Below are positions 30,879-39,801 of a DNA stretch of 64,000 bases, one piece after another. This stretch comes from Bryobacter sp. (GTDB lineage Bacteria; Acidobacteriota; Terriglobia; Bryobacterales; Bryobacteraceae): contig JALHNH010000002.1 of NCBI GenBank assembly GCA_022843625.1, forward strand, positions 186,001 to 250,000, written 5' to 3'. Below the pieces are notes generated by a model. It was given only the letters and a program-made list of their open reading frames with translations. It had not been told where the DNA came from and did not search any database. How positions within the stretch are numbered: the stretch's first letter is position 1; each line of letters starts with the position of its first letter. Both the position numbers and the translations under genes were made by a program.

Positions 30879-31250
30879 CTAGTTGGTTACGTCGGAAGTG
30901 TTAGAGAGTTCACGAACGGGAAGCCAGAGCTTGTACCATTCCTTCTGCTCGGGGGAATCGGTGTACTTCTTGAGGGATTCTACGGATTCGAATTCCATGA
31001 CGAGGACGTGGGTGAATTTGGAAGGGCCGCCCTGAACGAGGATCGGGTTGAGCCAGACGTTCTTGATGCCCTTGTACTTGCCAGCAACGGTTTCGATGGC
31101 GGCAATGGCCTTGGCGACGTCTTCTTTCTTTGCATCTTCTTTGAACTTTACGTTGATGACGTGAATGACGGTCTTGGGCTTGGCGGCTGCGAAGGCCTGC
31201 CCGACGGAGAGAATTGCCAGCATGGTGGCGGCGATGAGAAGTTTATACAT
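30879..31250 (-). CDS. Exported Dabb-domain (stress-responsive alpha-beta barrel) protein
   Basis: From the ATG at 31250 (MYKLLIAATMLAILSVGQAFAAA) the product is 123 residues with a clear Sec signal. It then has VIHVINVKFKEDAKKEDVAKAIAAI, KYKGIKNVWLNPILVQGGPSKFTHVLVMEFES and LKKYTDSPEQKEWYKLWLP, the standard beta-alpha-beta Dabb fold. Dabb proteins are dimeric, with a groove for small ligands; a few are enzymes and most, including this exported one, have no known function. It is the last gene of the hslVU operon and ends before a strong terminator. Confidence 0.85.
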   Translation of the reverse strand: MYKLLIAATMLAILSVGQAFAAAKPKTVIHVINVKFKEDAKKEDVAKAIAAIETVAGKYKGIKNVWLNPILVQGGPSKFTHVLVMEFESVESLKKYTDSPEQKEWYKLWLPVRELSNTSDVTN

Positions 31251-31252
31251 TT

Positions 31253-31573
31253 CTAAATGGTTCCTTTGATTTCGTTTCGTTCGAGTCCACTCCAATTTTG
31301 TGACAGCACCATGGAGTTGGCCGGGTTAGTTGTTGAATAACGCACGGTAATTGGCCCCAGCAAGTTGCCGAAGCGGACCGGATCCGCGCCTTCGATTGCA
31401 CTTACATCCTGAGCGGCGTGGTAGGTAACCCCGCGCACTTCATACGTAAAGTAGAGCAAGTGCTCAACAGAATCCGTGAGCATGCCTTCAATACTTCTAC
31501 TATTTTTGAGGAGCGTCTCAAGCCGGAGACGCTCCTTCTCTTCCGGCGTAGCTCGCCGGAACAGATTAAACAT
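31253..31573 (-). CDS. Hypothetical protein, 106 residues
   Basis: A soluble protein starting MFNLFRRATPEEKERLRLETLLKNSRSIEGMLTD, followed by HLLYFTYEVRGVTYHAAQDVSAIEG, PVRFGNLLGPITVRYSTTNPANSMVLSQ and a polar end. No motif or family I recognise. The beta pattern YEVRGVTYHAAQDV and the ending resemble a small beta-domain, as in DUF3592-like proteins, but this is weak. It sits in the hslVU operon, 6 bases after the aldolase stop, with its stop 2 bases before the Dabb gene start, so the operon reading is coupled. Confidence 0.7.
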   Translation of the reverse strand: MFNLFRRATPEEKERLRLETLLKNSRSIEGMLTDSVEHLLYFTYEVRGVTYHAAQDVSAIEGADPVRFGNLLGPITVRYSTTNPANSMVLSQNWSGLERNEIKGTI

Positions 31574-31579
31574 ATAAAC

Positions 31580-32233
31580 CTACTTCTTGTCGGCGAAAGC
31601 CTTGGCGTAATCCTTGAGGAAGATCTCAAGACCCTTATCGGTGAGGGGATGGTTGAACATCATGTCGAGAGTCTTGAAAGGCATGGTGCCGATGTCGGCG
31701 CCGATTTCGGCGGCTTGGGCCACATGGAGAGGGCTGCGTAGGCTGGCGGCGAGCACCTGGGTGGTGTAGCCGTAGTTTCCGTAGATGGTGCAGATGGATT
31801 CGATCAGTTCCATGCCGAGCTGGGCGATGTCATCGAGGCGGCCAACGAAAGGGCTGACGATGTAGGCACCGGCCTTGGCGGCGAGGAGAGCCTGAGCGGG
31901 CGAGAAGCAAAGGGTGACGTTGGTACGAACGCCTTCTTTTGCAAATTCAGAACAGGCTTCAATGCCGTCGCGGGTGAGCGGAAGCTTGACGACAATATTC
32001 TTGTGGATCTTGGCCAGCTTGTGGCCTTCGATGATCATTTCCTTAGCTTCGGTCGAAACGACTTCGGCGGAAATGTCGCCGTCGATGATGTCGCAGATGC
32101 GAGCAACCTGCTCTTCAATTGCGATACCTTCCTTGGCGATTAGCGATGGGTTGGTGGTTACGCCGTCAACGATGCCCCAGGCAACGGCTTTCTTGAGTTC
32201 ATCCAGGTTTGCGGTATCGAGAAAAATCTTCAT
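31580..32233 (-). CDS. fsa: Fructose-6-phosphate aldolase / transaldolase-like (FSA/TalC family)
   Basis: The 217-residue product has the short transaldolase form: [30 protein letters not shown], the Schiff-base Lys in [32 protein letters not shown] and [11 protein letters not shown]. These are the diagnostic segments of FSA/TalC, which cleaves fructose-6-phosphate or transfers dihydroxyacetone units. Which of the two activities applies cannot be told by eye. It is a member of the hslVU operon. Confidence 0.93.
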   Translation of the reverse strand: MKIFLDTANLDELKKAVAWGIVDGVTTNPSLIAKEGIAIEEQVARICDIIDGDISAEVVSTEAKEMIIEGHKLAKIHKNIVVKLPLTRDGIEACSEFAKEGVRTNVTLCFSPAQALLAAKAGAYIVSPFVGRLDDIAQLGMELIESICTIYGNYGYTTQVLAASLRSPLHVAQAAEIGADIGTMPFKTLDMMFNHPLTDKGLEIFLKDYAKAFADKK

Positions 32234-32243
32234 GTGAGTGGTT

Positions 32244-33023
32244 TTAGCCCTTGATTACTGTGTTGGTGAGCGACGCAAGTCCTTCGATTTCAATCGAGAC
32301 CTGGTCGCCAGGTTGCATTGGCCCCACGCCTGCCGGAGTTCCAGTGGCGATCACATCGCCGGGTTCAAGTGTCAGGAATGAGCTTACGAAGGCGAGTATA
32401 GCACCCAAGTCAAAGATCATCTGCGAGGCAGATCCTTCCTGTTTGAGCTCGCCATTGAGGCGGGTGCGAAGAGTGGTTTTGCTCAGGTCGAAGTCCTCTT
32501 TGGCAACTATCCAGGGACCAACGGAGCAGAAGGTGTCAAAGCCTTTGCCGCGGGTCCACTGGCCGTCTTTCTTCTGAAGGTCGCGGGCTGTTATGTCGTT
32601 GACGCAGGTGTAGCCGAAGATGTAGTCCATGGCTTTGTCTGCGGGAATGTGGCGGCCCTGCTTGCCGATGATGAGGCCGATTTCGCCCTCAAAATCAACA
32701 CGACTGGACTGGGGCGGATAAACGATATTGTCGCCGTCTGTGATGAGCGACGACGGAGGTTTGAGGAAGATGAGCGGCTCCGTGGGGACGTCGTTGCCGA
32801 GTTCTTTGGCGTGGTCGACATAGTTGCGACCAACACAGATGATCTTGGAAGGCATGACGGGCGGGAGAAGGCGAACGTCGGCCAGCTTGTGATCTTCGGC
32901 GAAGGTTTTGCTGAAGAGGGCCGGAGTCTCGATCACCAAGTCACCTTCGAGGATGCCGTACAGGCCATGGGTGGTTGTCGGTTCGGCGTCTTTGGATAGG
33001 GCAAATCGGATGTATTTTGTCAT
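32244..33023 (-). CDS. Fumarylacetoacetate hydrolase family protein
   Basis: A 259-residue protein of the FAH superfamily (MKYIRFAL-type start, then [27 protein letters not shown]). It has the metal-binding acidic residues in [19 protein letters not shown], the [23 protein letters not shown] stretch, and [34 protein letters not shown] near the end. Members hydrolyse or decarboxylate acylpyruvates, and this size is typical of acylpyruvase-like proteins. It overlaps the upstream lipoprotein gene by 4 bases (ATGA). Confidence 0.9.
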   Translation of the reverse strand: MTKYIRFALSKDAEPTTTHGLYGILEGDLVIETPALFSKTFAEDHKLADVRLLPPVMPSKIICVGRNYVDHAKELGNDVPTEPLIFLKPPSSLITDGDNIVYPPQSSRVDFEGEIGLIIGKQGRHIPADKAMDYIFGYTCVNDITARDLQKKDGQWTRGKGFDTFCSVGPWIVAKEDFDLSKTTLRTRLNGELKQEGSASQMIFDLGAILAFVSSFLTLEPGDVIATGTPAGVGPMQPGDQVSIEIEGLASLTNTVIKG

Positions 33024-33997
33024 GGGATGAGGATCTCTACTTGTGCAGATTTTGGGCTTTCATTTCCTTTGCGGTCCACCGCGGTGATCTGATATCGATA
33101 GGTCTGACCGGCGGTGATTGCAGTGTCACGATAACTAGCGGCAGTGGGGGATTCCGCGATCTTTGTGAAGTCGCCGTTGGGGGAGGCACGGTAAATGCGA
33201 TAAGCGGCGAGGTCGGTTTCCTGATTTCGTTCCCAACTGAGCTGGACGGCGCTTGGACCCGCCAGGGCGGAAAGCCCGAGTGGCGCTACGGGCGGGAATG
33301 TGTCCACGGGGGTAATGCCAAGGGGGTTGCTGATTTCACTGATTGCAGTCTCTTCGAGGGCTTGTACCGTGTATTGGTAGGCGGTGTCGTAGGAGGCGCC
33401 GATGTCGGTAAACTTTGGAGTTTTGACAATGGCCATCTCGACCGGGTCCGCATCCGCACTGGCCTTGCGGAACAGTTTCCATGTGATCCCTGGACGCGGG
33501 TTGGTTTGGGCCCAATCCAGCTCGATTCCGGCAGGCGTTGCTACCGCACGGAGTTGATTCGGCTTGTCGAGAGGACCAACGACCTTTAGCGTCACAAAGT
33601 TGGACCAGGGAGAAACGCGCATTTTTGAGTTGGCTATGCGGACGCCCAGGACCACTTCCTGATTGGCCCAGTCTTTGGCCGGGACCTTGGTTTCGAATTT
33701 TGCGGGAGCGCTTGCAGAAGCGGGGATCGTGCGGGCACTGCTACTCCAAGTATCTGGATTGAAAGGTTGGGCGGGGGTGCGGCCTATTTTGAGTTCGAGG
33801 CTGCCAAGGGTCTTCAGCTCAAGACCTTCCAACGTTTTTTCAGGAATCGTGAAGGAGATGAGCAGATCGGAACCGACCTGGCGGGTGGTGAGATCGGTAA
33901 CCGGGCTTGGGATTTTCAGGGCTGGCGGTAGTGGGTCTCCGACATAGGCACAGCCGGTGAGGCCAAGGATCGAAATGGCTGTCAGAGCGAATCGCAT
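33020..33997 (-). CDS. Fibronectin type III domain lipoprotein
   Basis: The 325-residue product has a signal and lipobox ([16 protein letters not shown]) followed by beta-rich modules. Two modules read like fibronectin type III: about residues 130-215 (NQLRAVATPAGIELDWAQTNP, YTVQALEETAISE) and 230-320 (LSALAGPSAVQLSWERNQETDLAAYRIY, YRYQITAVDRKGNESPKSAQVEIL). It should be a periplasmic or outer-membrane lipoprotein; the role is unknown. It lies between the hslU and FAH-family genes in the operon, overlapping hslU by one base. An outer-surface protein between two cytoplasmic-enzyme genes is unusual. Confidence 0.85.
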   Translation of the reverse strand: MRFALTAISILGLTGCAYVGDPLPPALKIPSPVTDLTTRQVGSDLLISFTIPEKTLEGLELKTLGSLELKIGRTPAQPFNPDTWSSSARTIPASASAPAKFETKVPAKDWANQEVVLGVRIANSKMRVSPWSNFVTLKVVGPLDKPNQLRAVATPAGIELDWAQTNPRPGITWKLFRKASADADPVEMAIVKTPKFTDIGASYDTAYQYTVQALEETAISEISNPLGITPVDTFPPVAPLGLSALAGPSAVQLSWERNQETDLAAYRIYRASPNGDFTKIAESPTAASYRDTAITAGQTYRYQITAVDRKGNESPKSAQVEILIP

Positions 33998-35367
33998 TAG
34001 AGAATATACCGGCTGAGGTCCTGGTCTTTGACGATGCTGGAGAGCTGCTTGCGGACGTATTCGGCGTCGATGGTAATCTTTTTCTTCTTGAGATCAGGGC
34101 CTTCGAAAGAGATCTCTTCTAGAACCTTTTCGAGGATGGTGTGGAGGCGGCGGGCTCCGATATTTTCAGTGGACTGATTGACTTCGGCGGCGAGCTTAGC
34201 CATTTCTTCGATGGAATCGTCGCCAAATTTCAATTTGATGCCCTCGGTTTCGAGAAGGGCAATGTATTGCTTGGTGAGGGCATTCTTGGGCTCTTTGAGA
34301 ATTCGTACGAAGTCAGCATGGGTGAGGCTCTGGAGTTCGACACGAATAGGGAAGCGGCCCTGGAGTTCGGGGATGAGGTCTGAGGGCTTAGCGACGTGGA
34401 AGGCGCCTGCGGCGATGAAAAGGATGTGGTCTGTGCGGACAAAGCCGTAGCGGGTGTTGACAGTGGTGCCTTCAACGATGGGGAGGATGTCGCGCTGGAC
34501 GCCTTCGCGTGAAACGTCTGGCCCGGTGCCACCTTCGCGGCCGGCAATCTTGTCGAGCTCGTCGAGGAAGATGATCCCGTTGCGCTCGACACGGTCGAGA
34601 GCTTCTTTGGTGATCTGATCCATGTCGATGAGTCGCTCTTCTTCCTCTTCGGTGAGGTAGTCGAGGGCATCGGGGACCTTCATTTTGCGCTTCTTGATGC
34701 GGGGCCCGAAAAGCCCTGGCAGCATTTCCTGAAGGTTGGCACCCATTTCTTCCATGCCTGGGGCAGTGGCAACTTGAACATGAGGGACTTTTTCTTTAAC
34801 GTCGATTTCGACCATTTTGTCGTCCAGCTTGCCGGCCCGGAGCTTTTCGCGAAGCTTGTCTCGGAGCTTGCTGTTGGTCTTTTCGGAGTTTTCGGTACCT
34901 TCGGGCAATGGCTCTGCCAGTAGATCGAGGAGTCGATCTTCAGCATTTTGTTCTGCACGCTCAGCGACTTCATCGAGGCGTTCTTCGCGCACAAGGTCGA
35001 TTGAGATCTCAACCAGATCCCGGATCATGCTTTCTACGTCGCGGCCGACGTAGCCCACTTCGGTGAACTTGCTGGCTTCGACTTTGAGGAAAGGCGAGTT
35101 GGCGAGCTTGGCGAGGCGGCGGGCGATTTCGGTTTTACCGACGCCGGTAGAGCCGATCATGAGGATGTTTTTGGGCATCACTTCTTCCGCCATTTCGGGG
35201 TCGAGGCGCTGGCGGCGGATGCGGTTGCGCAATGCGATGGCAACTGCCTTCTTTGCATCTGCCTGGCCGACTACATATTTGTCGAGTTCAGCGACGATTT
35301 CTCGCGGAGTCAGCTCGTCGAGCAGAGGCGCGTCGTCGTTCTTGAGGTTTGGCAGGTAGATCACCAT
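33997..35367 (-). CDS. hslU: ATP-dependent protease ATPase subunit HslU
   Basis: A 456-residue ClpYQ ATPase. The Walker [10 protein letters not shown] is near residue 74, Walker B is [11 protein letters not shown], the pore loop appears as [15 protein letters not shown], and the C-terminal tail DLSRYIL inserts into HslV and opens it. The insertion (I) domain of about residues 105-245 is present and acidic. With HslV it forms the HslVU protease that degrades misfolded and regulatory proteins. The hslV stop precedes the hslU start with no gap. This is the second gene of the operon. Confidence 0.97.
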   Translation of the reverse strand: MVIYLPNLKNDDAPLLDELTPREIVAELDKYVVGQADAKKAVAIALRNRIRRQRLDPEMAEEVMPKNILMIGSTGVGKTEIARRLAKLANSPFLKVEASKFTEVGYVGRDVESMIRDLVEISIDLVREERLDEVAERAEQNAEDRLLDLLAEPLPEGTENSEKTNSKLRDKLREKLRAGKLDDKMVEIDVKEKVPHVQVATAPGMEEMGANLQEMLPGLFGPRIKKRKMKVPDALDYLTEEEEERLIDMDQITKEALDRVERNGIIFLDELDKIAGREGGTGPDVSREGVQRDILPIVEGTTVNTRYGFVRTDHILFIAAGAFHVAKPSDLIPELQGRFPIRVELQSLTHADFVRILKEPKNALTKQYIALLETEGIKLKFGDDSIEEMAKLAAEVNQSTENIGARRLHTILEKVLEEISFEGPDLKKKKITIDAEYVRKQLSSIVKDQDLSRYIL

Positions 35368-35907
35368 TTAGTTGAGTTCTTCGATTGTGATGTTGTGGTT
35401 GGTGTAAACGCAGATGTCGGCGGCGATCTTCATCGAGCGCTCGACAATTTCGCGGGCACTGAGAGGGGTGTTTTCGAGCAGTGCGCGGGCTGCAGAGATG
35501 GCAAAGGGGCCACCAGAACCGATAGAGGCGATCGAATCGTCTGGTTCGATCACGTCGCCATTGCCGGAGAGGAGGAAGGTGGTTTCGATGTCTGCGACAA
35601 CCAGCATGGCTTCGAGGTGGCGAAGCATTTTGTCGGTGCGCCAGTCTTTGGCGAGTTCGACGGCAGAGCGGGGAAGTTGGCCGTTGTGTTGTTCAAGCTT
35701 GGCTTCAAAGCGTGCGAAAAGACTGAAGGCGTCAGCGGTGGAGCCGGCGAAGCCAGCGAGAATCTTGCCGTTATAGAGGCGGCGGAGTTTTCGGGCACCG
35801 CTTTTCAGCACTTCAGAGCCTTGCGTCACCTGGCCGTCGCCAGCCATGACGACCCTGCCTTCGCGGCGCACGCTCAGGATTGTGGTCGATCGTATCCGTT
35901 GTTTCAT
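35368..35907 (-). CDS. hslV: ATP-dependent protease proteolytic subunit HslV
   Basis: The open frame extends further upstream, but GGAG 6 bases before the ATG at 35907 and the family length set this start (179 residues, [17 protein letters not shown]). In HslV the mature enzyme begins with the catalytic Thr of the TTI...V motif, so a 7-residue propeptide is cut here, as in B. subtilis ClpQ. The AGDGQVTQG loop, [32 protein letters not shown] and GSGGPFA segments are intact. It is divergent from the (2Fe-2S) protein gene, with only 33 bases between the two starts. Confidence 0.95.
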   Translation of the reverse strand: MKQRIRSTTILSVRREGRVVMAGDGQVTQGSEVLKSGARKLRRLYNGKILAGFAGSTADAFSLFARFEAKLEQHNGQLPRSAVELAKDWRTDKMLRHLEAMLVVADIETTFLLSGNGDVIEPDDSIASIGSGGPFAISAARALLENTPLSAREIVERSMKIAADICVYTNHNITIEELN

Positions 35908-35940
35908 TCCAAACTCCAGTGTAAGATCAATGGCATCCCT

Positions 35941-36396
35941 ATGATTGAACTCAAAGTCAACGGTCAGGCGCGCAAGTTTGACGGCGATGGCGATATGCCT
36001 CTGCTGTGGTACCTCCGGGAAGAGCTTTCTCTTACCGGTTCGAAGTTTGGATGTGGCATGGGTCTGTGTGGTGCCTGTACAGTGCACCGCAATGGCGAAG
36101 CGATTCGTAGCTGTGTCACCCCGGTGAAAGATGTGGCCGGAAAAGACATCACCACCATCGAGGGGTTGAGCCCGAATGGCACCCATCCCTGCCAGGTGGC
36201 ATGGGAAAAGCATGGCGTTGCCCAGTGCGGCTATTGCCAGGCTGGTCAGATCATGCAAGCAGCTTCTCTTCTGAAGAAGACGCCGAAGCCCACCGACGAT
36301 CAGATCGATGCGGCGATGAACGGGAATATCTGCCGTTGTGGCACCTACACGCGTATCCGTGCAGCAGTGAAGTCGGCAGCGGGGGTGAAAGCATAA
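35941..36396 (+). CDS. (2Fe-2S)-binding subunit of a molybdenum hydroxylase (IorA-like)
   Basis: The start chosen is the ATG at 35941, since upstream residues in the frame are read-through from the hslV antisense strand. The 151-residue product has the plant-type [2Fe-2S] ferredoxin cluster CGMGLCGAC...C in residues about 39-60 and the second, xanthine-oxidase-type cluster [10 protein letters not shown] plus GNICRCGTY in the C-terminal helices. The molecule is the small electron-transfer subunit of two-subunit molybdenum hydroxylases such as isoquinoline 1-oxidoreductase. It has no signal and is probably co-exported with the TAT-tagged large subunit, whose ATG overlaps this stop by one base (TAATG). 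Confidence 0.92.
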   Translation: MIELKVNGQARKFDGDGDMPLLWYLREELSLTGSKFGCGMGLCGACTVHRNGEAIRSCVTPVKDVAGKDITTIEGLSPNGTHPCQVAWEKHGVAQCGYCQAGQIMQAASLLKKTPKPTDDQIDAAMNGNICRCGTYTRIRAAVKSAAGVKA

Positions 36397-38723
36397 TGTC
36401 GAATATTAACTACGGTGAGAGCCGGCAGGCTCCCGAGAGAACTTCTGAAACGACAAAGCTGGCCAAGCAAGCGTATTCGCAATACGACCAGAGCGTGCAG
36501 ATGCTCGATCGTCGCGGATTTGTCGGTACGGTATTGTCGGCGAGCGCGCTTGTGCTGGGCGTCAGTGTGACCTCCAGTGAAGCGGCTGCGGCCCCTACAA
36601 CCTGGGAGCCGAGTGTATATCTGGGTTTTGAGGCCAATGGCACGGTTGTGATCATGGCGCATCGCAGTGAAATGGGCACCAGCAGCAGGACGACACTGCC
36701 GATGATGCTGGCCGATGAACTGGAAGCTGACTGGAAGAAAGTGCGTGTTGAGCAGGCACTTGGTAACGAGAAGTACGGCTCGCAGAACACTGATGGATCC
36801 TGCTCGGTACGCGACTTTGGTGCAGCGATGCACAAAGCAGGCGCTACGGCCCGTACGATGTTTGAACGTGCGGCGGCTCAGAAGTGGGGTTGTCAGCCGG
36901 GTGATGTTGCTGCCTCGCAAAGCAAGGTTGTGAATGGCAAGACCAAGCAGACTCTGACCTACGCTGAACTGCTGCCTGTTGCGATGAAGATGGAAGTGCC
37001 CAAAGAGCACGAGCTTCGCTACAAAACTCCCGACCAGTACAAACTGATTGGCAAGAAGGTGCCGATGCTTGACGATCACGATATTGTGATCGGCAAGGCA
37101 ACTTACGGCATGGATGCCAAGATGCCTGGCATGCTCTATGCGATGGTGGAGCGGCCGCCGGTGTATGGCAGCAAGGTGAAGAGTTTCGATAATGCGGCAG
37201 CATTACAGGTGAAGGGCGTTACGCAGACGCTTGAGTTGCCGATGTTCAAGGCACCACATCTGTTTCAGCAACTTGGTGGCGTGGCCGTACTTGGCAACAG
37301 CACCTGGGCCGTAATGCAGGGTCGGAAGAAGCTGAAGATCGACTGGGAGCAGAGCCCGCATCAGGGTTACAACTCAACCGATGAAAAGAAGTTCCTGCTT
37401 GACTCTGTTCAGAAGCCTGGCAAGGTAGTACGCAATCGCGGGGATGTGGATGCTGCCTTCGCCAAGTCTGCCAAGACCCATGAAGCAAACTACTATGCTC
37501 CGTTGTTGTCGCATGCTCCGATGGAGCCTCCAGTAGCTGTTGCTGAATTCAAGAACGGCAAGGTAGAAACCTGGTGCCCGACGCAAAATCCGCAGGCCGT
37601 GCAAGATGCAGTAGCGGCGGCAATGGGTATTCCGAAGACCGACGTGATCTGCCACGTGACTCTGCTCGGTGGTGGCTTTGGCCGCAAGTCGAAGCCTGAT
37701 TATGTAGTGGAAGCAGCGCTGCTATCGAAGGCAACCGGTAAGCCAGTGAAGGTAGTCTGGACTCGCGAAGACGACATCAAGTTCGACTACTATCACACCG
37801 TATCGGGCATGCACATGAAGGCCGGTATGGACGCCGATGGCAAGCTGAATTCGTGGCTGTTCCGCTCGGCGTTTCCGCCGATTGCTTCGACTTTTGCTCC
37901 TGGTGCACAGTACGGAGCTGAATTTGAGGTGGGCATGGGCCTGAACGAATTGCCCTACGATGTGCCGAACATTCGCGGCGAAAATCTGCCTGCACCGAAT
38001 CATCTGCGCCTCGGCTGGATGCGCGCTGTGGCTCACGTCTATCACGCATTTGGCATCCACAGCTTCCTCGATGAGTTGGCTGCGATGAACAATACAGACT
38101 ACGTGACCTATGTGCTGAAAGCGCTTGGCCCGGATCGGAATGTCGATCTGAGCAAGGACGGCGTGAAGCCCTGGAATAACGGCATGCCGATCGACAAGTT
38201 CCCGATCAATACCGGGCGCCTGCGTCGCGTGATCGAGCTTGCGGCCGAGCAGAGTGGTTATGGCAAGAAGAAGGCGTCCAAGAACCGGGCGCTTGGTTTT
38301 GCCGCTCACCGCAGCTTCCTGAGTTATATCGCCAGTGTGGTTGAAGTGGAGATCGACGATCAGGGCAAGTTGACGATTCCGAATGTCTGGACAGTGGCCG
38401 ACGTCGGTACGGTTGTTAACCCCGACCGTGTGGTTGCGCAGTTTGAAGGCGCTGCTGTGTTTGGCACCGGTGTTGCAATGCTGGGTGAAATTTCGGCGAT
38501 GAACGGCCGCGTTCAGCAATCGAATTTCAACGATTATCTGGTGCCTCGTCTGACGGAGTCTCCGCGCAACGTACATGTACACCTTGTGCCAAGCAAGGAG
38601 CCGTCTGCTGGAGCTGGTGAGCCTGGCGTGCCGGTAATCGTGCCTGCGATTACCAATGCCATTTTTGCGGCTACCGGCAAGCGCATTCGCGAACTGCCAG
38701 TGCGGCGTACCAAACTGGTCTAG
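36396..38723 (+). CDS. Molybdopterin-binding large subunit (isoquinoline 1-oxidoreductase-like)
   Basis: From the ATG at 36396 the 775-residue product has a TAT-type signal ([20 protein letters not shown]) that begins about 35 residues in. The xanthine-oxidase-family fold follows: [20 protein letters not shown] (Mo-cofactor loop), [15 protein letters not shown], an N-terminal domain duplicated in IorB-type enzymes, and the active-site Glu in [10 protein letters not shown] near the C-terminus. It would hydroxylate an aromatic or aldehyde substrate in the periplasm; isoquinoline is only the name of the best-known member. The one-base overlap with the Fe-S subunit shows they are one unit. No separate Mo-insertion chaperone gene follows. 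Confidence 0.92.
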   Translation: MSNINYGESRQAPERTSETTKLAKQAYSQYDQSVQMLDRRGFVGTVLSASALVLGVSVTSSEAAAAPTTWEPSVYLGFEANGTVVIMAHRSEMGTSSRTTLPMMLADELEADWKKVRVEQALGNEKYGSQNTDGSCSVRDFGAAMHKAGATARTMFERAAAQKWGCQPGDVAASQSKVVNGKTKQTLTYAELLPVAMKMEVPKEHELRYKTPDQYKLIGKKVPMLDDHDIVIGKATYGMDAKMPGMLYAMVERPPVYGSKVKSFDNAAALQVKGVTQTLELPMFKAPHLFQQLGGVAVLGNSTWAVMQGRKKLKIDWEQSPHQGYNSTDEKKFLLDSVQKPGKVVRNRGDVDAAFAKSAKTHEANYYAPLLSHAPMEPPVAVAEFKNGKVETWCPTQNPQAVQDAVAAAMGIPKTDVICHVTLLGGGFGRKSKPDYVVEAALLSKATGKPVKVVWTREDDIKFDYYHTVSGMHMKAGMDADGKLNSWLFRSAFPPIASTFAPGAQYGAEFEVGMGLNELPYDVPNIRGENLPAPNHLRLGWMRAVAHVYHAFGIHSFLDELAAMNNTDYVTYVLKALGPDRNVDLSKDGVKPWNNGMPIDKFPINTGRLRRVIELAAEQSGYGKKKASKNRALGFAAHRSFLSYIASVVEVEIDDQGKLTIPNVWTVADVGTVVNPDRVVAQFEGAAVFGTGVAMLGEISAMNGRVQQSNFNDYLVPRLTESPRNVHVHLVPSKEPSAGAGEPGVPVIVPAITNAIFAATGKRIRELPVRRTKLV

Positions 38724-38746
38724 ACGCTTAAGATTCGATGCATTTG

Positions 38747-38782
38747 AGAGCGGCTCCGCAAACGGAGCCGCTCTTTTCTTTT
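38747..38782 (+). terminator. Rho-independent terminator after the molybdenum hydroxylase genes
   Basis: A perfect 12-base stem, AGAGCGGCTCCG/CGGAGCCGCTCT, with a CAAA loop and a following TTTTCTTTT tract. It lies between the hydroxylase stop and the esterase ATG at 38797, so the esterase probably has its own start of transcription or read-through. Confidence 0.9.
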
Positions 38783-38796
38783 GCTATGCTTCCCGC

Positions 38797-39687
38797 ATGC
38801 AACGTTTCTGGTTTCTGCTCGGAAGCATGAGCCTTGTGCTTGCCGGGCAAAGTTCCAATCCAAGTGAGCTCGCGCAGCGCGCTGTCCCTGCAGGGGCAAA
38901 GAAAATTGCCTACGGCGAAGGTGCGATGCAGTTTGGAGAGCTCAGGGTCCCTGAGGGGAAGGGGCCGCATCCAGTGTTGGTAATTGTGCATGGGGGATGC
39001 TGGGTTGCCAAGCTGGGCAATCTGCCTTCCGGCGCGGTCTCTCTCGATGCTCTTCGTCCCATGGCCGCAGAGTTGGCGGTAAAAGGGATTGCAAGCTGGA
39101 ATCTCGAGTACCGTCGTTTGGGGCACGAAGGTGGAGGCTGGCCCGGCAGCTTTACCGATGTTGGAAGTGGTGCAGATTACTTGCGGAAACTGGCGAAGGA
39201 GTATGCGCTGGACTTGAATCGCATTGTCGTAGCTGGACATTCCGCTGGCGGACATTTTGCACTTTGGCTGGCGGGACGAGGCAGGCTTCGGCAAGACAGT
39301 GAATTGTTCACGAAAGACCCATTGAAGTTTCGTGGCGTAATCAATCTGGATGGGCCTGGAGACTTGAAGGCGGCTCTACCCTTGGGGGAGCCGATTTGCG
39401 GGGCTCCCGTGATCACTCAACTCTTTGGGGGGACACCCGCCGAGAAGCCCGTGCGCTATCGCGATGGATCGCCCGCAGAACTTCTGCCCTTAGGGCTTCC
39501 CCAGGAACACTTCATTGGGCGGATGTTCGCGTCTCTCGCGCCAGCTTTTGAAGAGGCGGGGAAAAAGACTGGCGACCAGGTGCACTTGACGATTGACCCT
39601 GAAGGCGGCCACTTTGGCTGGATAGATCCAAAGTCTGACAAGTGGCCCGCAGTGCTGGCGGCGATCGAGCGATTGTTGGGCCGCTAA
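38797..39687 (+). CDS. Exported alpha/beta hydrolase (esterase-like)
   Basis: The ATG at 38797 (MQRFWFLLGSMSLVLAGQ) gives a 296-residue product with a signal peptide. The upstream frame reads back through the terminator and is not used. It has the HGGCW oxyanion motif, GHSAGGHFALWLA nucleophile elbow and a catalytic His in GGHFGWID, with an Asp between them. The HGG motif places it with hormone-sensitive-lipase/BD-FAE-like carboxylesterases. The substrate is unknown. No clear ribosome-binding site is visible, because the start lies 15 bases after the terminator's T-run. Confidence 0.85.
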   Translation: MQRFWFLLGSMSLVLAGQSSNPSELAQRAVPAGAKKIAYGEGAMQFGELRVPEGKGPHPVLVIVHGGCWVAKLGNLPSGAVSLDALRPMAAELAVKGIASWNLEYRRLGHEGGGWPGSFTDVGSGADYLRKLAKEYALDLNRIVVAGHSAGGHFALWLAGRGRLRQDSELFTKDPLKFRGVINLDGPGDLKAALPLGEPICGAPVITQLFGGTPAEKPVRYRDGSPAELLPLGLPQEHFIGRMFASLAPAFEEAGKKTGDQVHLTIDPEGGHFGWIDPKSDKWPAVLAAIERLLGR

Positions 39688-39693
39688 AAAACG

Positions 39694-39729
39694 AAAAAGG
39701 CAGCTACCGCAAAGGAGCTGCCTTTTTTT
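39694..39729 (+). terminator. Rho-independent terminator after the esterase gene
   Basis: AAAAAGGCAGCT and AGCTGCCTTTTT make a 12-base stem, with a T-run on the 3' side and an A-run on the 5' side, so it could act in both directions. It lies 7 bases after the esterase stop. Confidence 0.9.
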
Positions 39730-39801
39730 ATGCCCACGTCTCTCTCCTTGACGGCTTAGGAGAGTTGTGATTATCATTCTACTAATCCACTTAGGAGTAG
39801 G

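Noticed and set aside
35395..35940. Upstream extension of the (2Fe-2S) subunit gene by 182 codons
   Set aside because: The extension is antisense to hslV. The [2Fe-2S] protein has a normal start at 35941 and is of standard length.
36201..36395. Upstream extension of the molybdenum-hydroxylase large subunit
   Set aside because: It overlaps the Fe-S subunit in another frame. The ATG at 36396 overlaps its stop by one base, as coupled genes do.
37722..38582. A 286-codon open frame on the minus strand
   Set aside because: Antisense to the molybdenum hydroxylase large subunit, which carries clear cofactor motifs.
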